A program made the position numbers and the translations under genes. Of a stretch of 64,000 bases of DNA, positions 1 to 11,200 are shown one piece after another; positions within the stretch are counted from its first letter, which is position 1, and each line of letters starts with the position of its first letter. Source of the DNA: Muraenolepis orangiensis (Eukaryota; Chordata; Actinopteri; Gadiformes; Muraenolepididae); assembly GCA_027704905.1 (NCBI GenBank), contig CM051022.1, positions 10,587,469 to 10,651,468 on the forward strand, given 5' to 3'. The notes below the pieces were generated by a model. That model had not been told where the DNA came from, did not search any database, and saw nothing but the letters and a program-made list of their open reading frames with translations.

Positions 1-7
1 ATACTGA

Positions 8-196
<189 letters not shown>

Positions 197-675
197 ACAT
201 GATAACCGCTGCCGTTATTGTCCCAGGCACCTGCTCTCTGCGTTTGTATTCCGGATGAGTAATACAAGCAATTGGCTTCACACAAAACGGAGACGCTTCA
301 GCCCAATCTGATGGTTTATATGGTCCGGGGGCAGGGAGGCGACTCTCATTCCATTTTGAAGAGAGAGGGGGGGGGGGGGGGGGATTAGAGAACAATGAAC
401 ACTCAACATAACCGATGATGAATTCATCTGATGTCATGATTAATCACGCACTTTGCAGAGAGGAGAGTATGGGTGGCTGATTTGTAACAACCGCAGGTGG
501 GTAAACAAACATGGCACTTGATTTGCTACAGCCCAATTATTGCCCTAAGTATTGGCCAGTATCGTCCCCGTGAAACGGGACCACATCTGATTGCAGAGCC
601 TTATTTTAAATATTTCAAGGGCCAGCAACTCATGCCTGCTGACACACAGATCTGTGTATGGGCATGCTAGTGGGA

Positions 676-800
676 TAGATATATAGCCTAGTGGTTAGGA
701 AGGAAGGAAGGAACCCTAATTCTGCAGTCTAGCTGTAGGCATCCTTGAGCAAGACCCCCCCCCTGCCTGCCTGCCCCCTTGGTGATGTCAGTGCACATTG
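676..800 (+). repeat. Degenerate tRNA-derived SINE remnant
   Basis: The order tRNA-like 'tagcctagtggttagga', then 'tccttgagcaagac', matches the box A region and the conserved middle of teleost SINEs found intact elsewhere in this window. The rest is eroded and interrupted by GGAA repeats. Confidence 0.4.
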
Positions 801-1149
801 TGGTTGATACAAGTGCCTGCTAGGTGCTAAATAGCCAAATAGCAGTATGCTAGCATACTATGCAGCCAATTTAAATGGATACAGAGTGTGGGTCTGGGTG
901 AGCTTTATTTTTAAACGAATGCACACGATTGTTTGTTTGCATAATGAAACAGTTTTGAGGGTCACATTCGAGACTAATCCCCGTGGTGGAAATTGCCTCA
1001 GGCGGACGCTGTGCATCAAAAATATGATTCAATATATTGGACGCCAGCACTGCAGTTGATTGGGTTGTCATAATCTACTCTTTTGGAGTGCTCGTTTTAA
1101 ATTCTAAATTCTGTAACTGAGCCGTAAAGAATGGGTGTTAGTGAGTAGG

Positions 1150-1330
1150 GACTTGTAGGCGGTTGGCGGTTTAAGTGAGCACTGCCGTTGGTGCCGTTGA
1201 GCAACCAGACCCCTAGACTATATAGCTGCCCACTGCTCCCAATACTAGGATGGGTTAAATGCAGATAAACTAATTCCACCGTGTGTGTGTGTGTGTCCAA
1301 TAAAGAGGATTCAATCCTCCAGATGAAGTA
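1150..1330 (+). repeat. tRNA-derived SINE, 3' part (same family as 12484-12758)
   Basis: It shares the ordered landmarks of the better copies: box-B-like region, 'gttgagcaaccagacccct', 'cccactgctcccaatactag', 'gatgggttaaatgcag', a short GT tract and the ending 'caataaagaggattcaatcctccaga'. The 5' tRNA-like half is mostly lost. Confidence 0.75.
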
Positions 1331-1840
1331 AAGGGCTTGAAGTACGTCGAGTACGAGTTTCCCCCAATGGGAAATAGCACGGATCATATATTATTCTTAT
1401 TTTATTGCCTTCTTTTTAACTGAGGCAATTTGCTGGTGTGTGAGTGTCGTAGCTAGCGGTATTTGATGCCTATTGTATGAACAAGGCCTATCAAGTGGGC
1501 CTCGCCTTCAAACCGTTTTGTGTCCGTCACACACATAAAAAAAAAATCCAACAATAACAACACGGCAGTTTAACAGACGGATATAATATCGTGCGCGAGT
1601 GAAAAGGATGATACGATGGTAACAGAACATCATAACATCGTAACATCCCACACACACACACACACAAAGACACACCTACACACACACTCCACCGCCACTG
1701 TAATGCCGATGCTGCCGTGTTCTCAGCCAACCAGAACGGCTTGTGCGTGTTCAGGTTGAGCTGTCGGGAGGCATGCTCATCTGTCAATCTGTCACCAGAA
1801 CTGCCCCAGGTTAAGTTCAACCCCCGGTGAGCAAGAGAGC

Positions 1841-1845
<5 letters not shown>

Positions 1846-1880
<35 letters not shown>
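1846..1880. repeat. (GA)n microsatellite
   Basis: A GA dinucleotide tract of about 35 bp within yaf2 intron 2. Confidence 0.95.
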
Positions 1881-1883
<3 letters not shown>

Positions 1884-4205
1884 GCAAGAGAGAGAGATAG
1901 GCATAGAAAAGAGCAACAAAAAGAGGAGGAAAGCAACCGGTAAAAAAATGAATTAATAATAATAATAGGTTTTCAAAAATCCACAAAACACCGAAAAATG
2001 ATCTGCCTTTGACAGTCACATCTATTTGCACTGTGGTGACTCACGGAAATTACACCAATAATACACTGAAACACAGTCAGGGTGAGGCCTTTCTTCGGCG
2101 TGGAAGAAAGAGAGCGGTTTGTGCAAACCGACGCTGGTGTTGTTACAGACCGATACCAGAGAAGGTCAAAACACCCAAACCGTGGGAGCACACGCCACAC
2201 GTTTCCTTTATTCTGTTTCAGTCGTTTCTCCCCCCCCCCCTCCCCCTCCTTTTTGGCACACGCTCTCCCACATCGGTACCATTTGTTAGCGCTTTCCCGA
2301 AATCGCTGACTCCCCGAGACTTCCCATTTCAAACAACACTTGAGGTTTGTTTACTGGATTGCAAATCTCTCTTTCTTTTTCCTTGACTCTCTCCCCCCCC
2401 CCCCCCCACAGTTTGAAATGTCTCCAGCTAACGTACGCTAACCCCTTTCATCCAGAGTGACTCATCTCAAGAGGGGTGAGTTGTGCGCAGTGCCGCGGGT
2501 CCGGGTCGCGGTCGGTCGGACAGCATGCGTCGAGGAGAAGGGGCGTTAAGGGAACAGAGCGAGCGGAGGGTTTTGGCGAGGGTCACTGGCGACACAGCGT
2601 TGACCACTGGCCCCTTAAGCGACTTCCTCTCAACTACACTCTGGGGGGGGGGGGGGTTAGAATTTTTGGACTTGTTTTCCTTCGAGGTCGGAGCTCAGGA
2701 ATAGATCCGTACACCGCCTTTACAGAATACACAGGCGCCCGTCTAAAGCTGGCCGTCTCTGTGTCGCGGCGGCGGACATTCGTGAAAGAACAAAGCTAGT
2801 CGCTAGTACTCAGAGACTACAGGAGAGCAAAAACCATGCCTGTAATACGGGGGTTTCACGAAAGGAAAGCAGGATGGAAAACCGGACACAGAAAAGTCCA
2901 TGTATTTTTTTTAATCGCGCCTTGTACAACGATAAATACATCTTTGTCTTTTGCCGTGCATTTGAACCTTCGACCCACTCCCGACAAACATCCATACATG
3001 CGATGTATTCCAGTCCTTTACTGCGTGTGGCCAATGTGTACGCTAGTTATAACGCTTTAGTACTATTGCGTCATTTAGCGAGTTGCTTTTTGCCAAAGTA
3101 ACATTTTTTTCAGATGCATAATTTCAAGGGCCCCAGGTGTGATGTTGACTAGCCATTACAGGCTATGTCAAAATCAAGTGGGAGGGTTGTGTGATGGATC
3201 GAACAGGCCACCGGCTCTATCCAGTGGAGTGTACACACTGGCAGTCCAGATACAACTGATCCTACTGCTCGGTCCACCCCTGATGTTGACGAAAGGGGCC
3301 CTAGTCTAAGGAACAGGTAGGCTTGCTCATGGACGCCCATTGCCTACAAGTTCACTGCCAGCGCGTATTAGGGATCAAACCCAGCCCATTTTCAGCTAGG
3401 GAAGTCAATCCAAGAAGAGACGACATGCTGCCAGACATGCAATGAACTGATCCCCATTGAGTTGAGTTCCGCCACCCAGCTCGCGTTGAGAGAACCAAGA
3501 CGGAGCCAAGATGGCCGCTAGGTGAATGAAGGCCCCATTGTGTGCTTTTGAGGGGACGATTAGAAAAGGGCCCGCGCTAACAGTTGGCCGAGGCAAATTT
3601 AAAACTTGTACTTTTTCTTGTCCTCGGGAGCAAGCGGGGCCCGCATCTCTCCGCACCACCTCTTGATACCAAGCGGATTTATTCATCGATTAAATATGCA
3701 CCGCACACTCGCATTATGTTAGGGCAGTTGACCCCTTTATAGGGCAGGAAATTATTATTCAGATCCTCAAAGGTGCAGTTCCCTTCTCATTTGAAATGCA
3801 CTACCTGAGTCGACGGGGTGGTTGGGGGGGTGGGGAAGAGAGGTGAGGGTATTGGGCTACAGTTAGCTTTTGCGCATTTGCGTCCATCTCCTTCCCTGCA
3901 AAAAGCTACAGGCCAGACTGGTTGATTGATTCAAAAAATAAATAAAAGGGGGGGGGTTATCCTAAACGTAAAGTCCGGGAGTAGTTAGAGATGAGGCACG
4001 AGAAGACACAGCCGGGTAGGGGCAGGGGGGGGGGGGGGGGGTTCAGGGAACTGTTTAGCTCGCAGGTAGACATAGCGACCGCTCGTTTGGGGGGGGGGGG
4101 GGGGACGTCAACAACAACAACAAGCAGCAGCAGACCATTAGTTTGGCGGGTCCCATCTTCCCGATTTGCCTCTGCGTGCTTCTGTGGGCACCCATGTACA
4201 AAAAG

Positions 4206-4422
<217 letters not shown>

Positions 4423-4968
4423 GACAGCAGGCTAATTAAGCGGTTGCGTAGAAGAGCCATGCCTGTCTGTCTGTCTTTCTGTCCATCTGGCAGCTGTTCT
4501 GACAACCCCTCGGTTCACAACTCGGCCTCCCACGCAGCGAACACACACCCACCCCTCGCACGCAACACATCACATGGTTGTGTGTGTTTAAGCGTGTGTG
4601 TGTGTGTGTGTGTCCGGGGTCCGTCACTGGGTGCTAACGGCGTACTGCTAGGATGAAGATATGTATATAAAGTGCTCACATGGGAGGACGATGCACACAC
4701 AATGCCAGTCACCAGAAGGAATACACACACACTACACGGTGGCTGGTTTGAAAGGCTGCGACGCATCCAGGGGTAATTAGCCATGCACTAAAGAGGAGTG
4801 TCAGGTTCAACCTCTGCTTACAACCCTGGATGTTTTCCACAGTCGGAGCTGATCTCTCTCTCCAATGATGATCATGACTTAAGTGCCACTCATTGCTATA
4901 TGCTGGCTAGGGTAAATATCAGTTACATATGAGAGAACATAGTACATAGTGCAAGGAAAGTGCACAAG

Positions 4969-5121
<153 letters not shown>

Positions 5122-5624
5122 TAAATACATGCGTGGGTGCCGCCAAGGTCTGTAGGGTAATTAAATGCGTTGCCCCTAGCAGGTGTCGCTGTGTTTAGCA
5201 AATTTGTATCAGGAACAAGTAATGCAATGGATTTCTGCAGGGCAATAAAAAAGAAAGACTATAAATGCTCGTCAGGAATGCATATTGTTTTGGTTTACTA
5301 AACTGTTTCAATGTTCACAGGGGGAAATATATATATATACACAATTCGGTAGCAACCTACAATAACAAAACCCCCAAAAACATGGAGAGGAGGAGGAGGG
5401 GGGGGGGGCTACGCAATAACTAGTCAATACTGCAAAAGTGCAGTAGTAATAACACACCGTTCTTTTGACCACACACACACGAAGAAGACACACACACACA
5501 CACACAAACACACAGAAGATGATGAAGACACGGAATGCCACCCTGGAGAGAGAGAGAACACACACACCCACACACACCCTTTTGGTGCGATGTCAATAGT
5601 GTTATTATTATGTGTCCTCCTTAC

Positions 5625-6431
<807 letters not shown>

Positions 6432-6700
6432 GCCCGACGGGGTTGGTGTGAAGGTGTTGAAACGAGGATAGTTCCCTTATTATTTTGACTATTAGTAGTA
6501 TTATTATTATTATTTTTCCGTTCAAAGAACCGACGACGACGACGACGCGCCTTGTGCCGCTCGGCTTCCTTCCAGCTGTCGTGGAAACTCCGGGTGTTGG
6601 AAAACCGGTCACGTGGTCCGCCCCCCTCGACCAATCAGAGGCCGAGCCGTTTCCTTTCCTTTCCCTTGGAGCCCGGAGTCTGAGCTGACGTCCTTCTCGA
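6432..6700 (-). promoter_or_regulatory. yaf2 5' UTR and proximal promoter, CpG-rich
   Basis: Upstream of the yaf2 ATG lies CpG-containing sequence with a CACGTG E-box at 6610-6615, a run of C/G resembling a GC box at 6617-6627 and an ATTGG/CCAAT box at 6631-6635, about 180 to 205 bp before the ATG. No TATA box is seen. A CpG-type TATA-less promoter is typical for a housekeeping chromatin gene. The transcription start is inferred to be near 6560-6600 but cannot be fixed from sequence. Confidence 0.6.
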
Positions 6701-7097
6701 TGGTCCCTCCCTCCCTCCCTCCCTCCCTAAACCACCGCGATCGCACGATGCCCCCTTGTACGTCGTCGTCGTGGTGGTTCACAATGTCACAACCTTGCCC
6801 CCTCCTTTTTGTTACGTCTCCGCATACGTTATCCCTTTATACTCGTCGTTTAATCCACCCCCCCCCCACCAGATCGACTTCAACCACCACACCACCGGGG
6901 AATCCCCATCGCTGGATCTCGGTCACCGGACCCCACGACCTCGACCCGCCGGGGCCTTCGGGGGGGGGAGGGCTCTGGGTGCTCAAGTGTATTAGATATA
7001 TTAGATAATATAAAGTACCTACTGTACACATCCCCTTTGGGAATGGATTACCCGGTGGATACAGTTCACTGTATTCCCATCACATTGTATTATTCAT

Positions 7098-7238
7098 GAG
7101 TTTCCGTTCCACCTTAAAAACGAGAACCGAGTTGCCGTTCCACCTTAAACGAAAACCGAGTTCCCATTCCACCTTAAACGAGAACCGAGTTCCCGTTCCA
7201 CCTTAAAACGAGAACCGAGTTCCCGTTCCACCTTAAAA
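7098..7238. repeat. Minisatellite, about 30-bp unit, 5 copies
   Basis: Units start with GAG at about 7098, 7129, 7158, 7187 and 7217. Each reads roughly 'gagttcccgttccaccttaa' followed by 'aacgagaacc', with small indels in the A run. More diverged units ('gagtggtttcaccttaaat', 'gagttgttacaccttaaat') occur to about 7440. Confidence 0.9.
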
Positions 7239-7504
7239 GGTCGATCGTGAATCGGAGGCTATATGTCAACTCCCCGCTCGATGTAGTTTAAAATGACAGT
7301 CATATCTAATATCACATTGTGTGATTCAGAGTTTAAATGATTTAAGGAGTGGTTTCACCTTAAATAAATGCAATACCGTACTACACAGTTTAAATGAGAA
7401 CAGAGTTGTTACACCTTAAATGCAATAAGCAACACCGTATTATTCGGAGCAATGAAGATCTTATACCTACTCATTTTATACCTGTTTTCAGTAGTATTTT
7501 TTTT

Positions 7505-7650
7505 TAGTAGACAGTTTTTACATATTATTCAACAACTGTACATTATATATTACGATGCACTTCACTGCAACATTTGCACTCAGGTTAGATGCCAAATTAT
7601 CTTTCGCTGTACTGTACACTGACAATACATTTGAATCTAATCGAATGAAG
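7505..7650 (+). mobile_element. LINE/SINE 3' tail fragment ('gacaata...tttgaatctaatc' type)
   Basis: Contains 'tgcacttcactgcaacatttgcac', 'ctgtactgtaca' and 'gacaatacatttgaatctaatc'. The same ordered words recur at 10480-10592, 13581-13627 and, inverted, at 13639-13765, so they mark the 3' end of one dispersed family. Confidence 0.65.
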
Positions 7651-7894
7651 ACTATTGGGGAATGCTTGCTTTCCTCCCCATGAACGCACAGAAGCACAAT
7701 GCTGACTGTAAGGGATTGGTTCAGGGATTACTTCAACCTGGACCCTAATTTCCCATCATTTGGGTTTTTTAATAATATAAATACCGACATGTCATGGTCT
7801 TACTATCAATACTTTCCCACAGGAGCTTCAAGTGTGTATTTGATAGTACATTAGTACATTAAATACAGTACAGTTGAATGTTTTCTATTAACAG

Positions 7895-7900
7895 TTTATT
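7895..7900 (-). terminator. Candidate zcrb1 polyadenylation signal AATAAA
   Basis: AATAAA on the minus strand, 228 nt downstream of the zcrb1 stop codon. It is the first canonical hexamer after the stop and gives a plausible short 3' UTR. Confidence 0.55.
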
Positions 7901-8127
7901 TGCCAACCTAAAAGAAAAAAAACATTATTTACATAGAGAACATTTGAAATAATGGCCGGCTAAACGTGGAAAAGGGCACATTTGTACAGTTTATATGTGA
8001 ACCACCAGTTTTCCACAGTGCTGACACATCATTAAACGGAATACATATCACAAAATTTGGGCATTCAATATACATTTGTCGATGTAGACCGCAGTTCACA
8101 CATCAGCCCAGGACCTCCACCACACGA

Positions 8128-8283
8128 TCAGTCGCTGAGCTCCTCTTCGTCACTGAAGTAAGCACTCTTCTTGATCTTGGGTTTCTTGGAGGGATCGGAT
8201 GTGGAGGCTTGAGAGCCATCGTCGTTAAGAGCCGCCGCTGCCCTGTTCCTCCGGCGCTGCTCCTCGCTGTCCATGCGAGCTTG
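8128..8283 (-). CDS. zcrb1: zcrb1 coding exon 7 (C-terminus and stop)
   Basis: 51 codons plus TGA, acceptor CATAG. It starts QARMDSEEQ and ends with the conserved acidic tail SAYFSDEEELSD. Confidence 0.96.
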   Translation of the reverse strand, partial: QARMDSEEQRRRNRAAAALNDDGSQASTSDPSKKPKIKKSAYFSDEEELSD

Positions 8284-11200
8284 CTATGAAAGACACACAA
8301 ACACAGAGAAACATTGAGTGGCGGCAGCGCCTCAACACATTTTGAGTTTGTGGTAGTGTTTAGGTGGTGCAGGGAATGCAACGGAATCCATCCAGTTCAT
8401 TCACACTTAAAGCTGCTGTAGGAAAGTCTTGATAGTTAGTAATGTAAGAGGGCAGATGAGAGAGAAGATTTAGAAAAAAAAATAAGCAACTCAAAAATAC
8501 GGTTTTAGATTCAAGATTCAAGAATTGATTCAAGATTCAAGAATTTGATTTGCCATTTGCAACAAGTACAATGGAATGCTTACTCCCCATTCCCTCCTGC
8601 AGTATAACATTCTACAAAACAATACTATAAGAAAAGTATACTTTTTAATACTATAAAGAAATTAACATAAAAAGGACAATTAAGTGATTGATGGATGATA
8701 AGTACATGTGTTATATTGTGCAAAAGCATTTAAAAGCATTTTAAAGTGCCAGAAGTGCAGCAGCATCATGAATACAGCGCAGTATAGTTTAGAACAGTGC
8801 AGTAACTGTAATGAGTAACGAATATGAGTCCAGAAAGTTCCAGCAAAGTACGACAGTGTAATGTTAATGACAATGTTATGATAGTGGCAGCACTCCTAGC
8901 AGTTCAGTAAGCGCACTGCCTGTGGATAAAAACGATCTTTGAACCTGGTAGTCCTTGTACGGATGCTGTGTAATCGGCGACCAGACCGTATGGGGGGAGA
9001 AGAGATGGTGCCCAGGGTGGTTGCGGCCATTAGTGATGGACATGGACTTCTTCCTACATCTGTTCCTAAAGATCTCCTCAATGCATGGAAGTGCACACTC
9101 GATGATCTTTTATGTCGTCCTCAGGACCCTCTGGATGGCTTTTTTGTCCCGTGAAGTGGTGTTGCCGTACCACGCAGTGACGCCACTCGTCAGGACGCTC
9201 TCTACAGTGCCACGGTAGAAGTTCACTAGCCACCGTTGGCCTATTCCACTTTGCCCGAGGCACCGCAGGGCATAGAGACGCTGGTGTGCCTTCTTTAGCA
9301 TGACTTCCACCGCTGTACCATCCAGGCTGATGGTGGAGTGGATGCCCCGGTGGCTCCTGAAGTCCACGATGAGCTCCTTAGTCTTGCTGACATTCAGTGC
9401 GTCATCCTCGCTTATCAGTCCGATGACTGGTGTCGTCAGCAAACTTGAAAATGTTATTAATGCTGTGCGTGGCAGTACAGTCATGTGTGTACAGCAAGTA
9501 CAGCCTGGGACTGAGGCAGCAGCCTTGGGGTGTTCTGATGTTGAAGACCAGAGTGGATGAGATGTGGCTGCCTTCCCTGCCTTCACCCTCCTGAAGGTTC
9601 TGCGGATCTCGGACTCACTACAACTACAGTTGTAGAACGTTGTCCTGTAAATGTTCAATTTGTTGGTTGGCTGAGAGTTCCCCCTTTCAAAGCGAGCGTA
9701 AACTATGTTCAGCGCGTCTGGTAGGTTGGGGTCGTTGTTGGTGACTACCGTTGAGCTCCCCTTATAGTTGGAGAGGACCCTCAGACCTTGCCAAATACGT
9801 CTGGTGTTAGAGCCCCGGAACTGTAATTCCAATTTGTAATCCAATTTACCCTTCTTGATGGCTTTTCTGAGTTCATTCAGCCTTCTTGTAGTGATCGGAG
9901 TCGCCGGTTGTGAAAGAGGTACTCTGTTCCCTTAGTTTGTTCCGTATGTCAGCATTCATCCATGGTTTGCGGTTCAGGAATGAGCAAACAGACCTGGTCG
10001 GGATGCATTCCTACACTAGCCTGTTAATGTATGCTGTGACATAATCCGCATACACATCCAGGTCAGTGGTCTTGAATACACTCCAGTCCGTGATTTCCAG
10101 CGACGCACGTTCTTTACAACTGTGGGCATGGACTTCCACTTCTGTTTGTAAACAGTAAGTAGAAGCACGGAGGCGTGGTCTGATTTTCCGAAAAGCCAGC
10201 CGTGCAACAGCGCGATAAGCATGCGTAATGGTGGTATAGCAGTGATCAAGAGTCTTGTTGTGTCTTGTCGGACATGAGATGTGTTGATAGTAATAGATAG
10301 TAGATAAGGGTTGCATTCACGCATTTGTGGTGGAGCTATCCTAACACTGTGCACAAATGGGATTGAGTGGCAAGAACAGATTCACCCAATCAGGGGGAGC
10401 CCATCTCAATCCAATGCAAAGGTTCACTGAGCCGGCTCATTTCTGACCATTCAGGGCATCTCTTTAGCCACCCACATCTTATTTAACCTCTGTACATGAT
10501 ATATTACCATGCACTTTACTGCAACATTGTACTGCTGTACTGTACTTGTGCTGTGCAATGACAATAAATGTGAATCTAATCTAATCTAATCTCTTCCCTG
10601 ATTGGTTTGGGGAATCCATCTTGCAGGTCAATCCCAGGTGCATGAAATGCAACACCTCTCAATGGCAATAAAGCTTAGGAAGGGGATTTTTTTTATGTTA
10701 ATTAGCTAAATCTTGCCATCTTCTACTGTTCCCGGTTCAGGTATGTGGGACAAAAGGTGGTTTATGGAAATAGGTTTAATATAGGTTTATTTGTTGACAC
10801 AAATACCACACTATTCAAATGAGTAGCAATTGTTTTTTAGTCAGTCGATATTCTTTCATTCTCTGGGGCAGAAAATGTTGATTTGTGACATACAAGATAG
10901 ATACTAACCTGGAACGCTATAGCTTGACTTAGGCTGTCCAGGGCTGGATCTTCTCCTCCCTCTTCCTCACTTTCTTCTTCCTCTTCTTCACTAATGGAGG
11001 GAAAAAAAGGTTAGGACAAGAGAGATAATAATAATAGTCGTATGACAATTGGGATTCAAAATTAAGCTTGATTTAGATCGCATCAAAAAAAGCTTACAAA
11101 AAAAACATTTCCCCTTCTCCCGTTGTGTCACTTGCTGTACACCTACTAACCCCTACCTAAAAAACAAAAAATGACCTTCTCTCCTAAGCGTTTAATTCCA

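Larger units (their letters stand above)
6701..7890. other. Intergenic region between the yaf2 promoter and the zcrb1 3' end
   Basis: No gene is seen. It contains (CCCT)n near 6704-6728, CpG-rich sequence to about 6970, the 30-bp minisatellite at 7098-7238 with diverged outliers to about 7440, and a LINE 3' tail at 7505-7650. Confidence 0.6.

Noticed and set aside
2476..2799. 107-codon frame in CpG-rich sequence as a gene
   Set aside because: No recognisable motif, Arg/Gly-rich composition explained by GC content, and it lies inside yaf2 intron on the other strand.
7098..7238. CRISPR-like array
   Set aside because: The copies abut with no unique spacers; it is a eukaryotic minisatellite.
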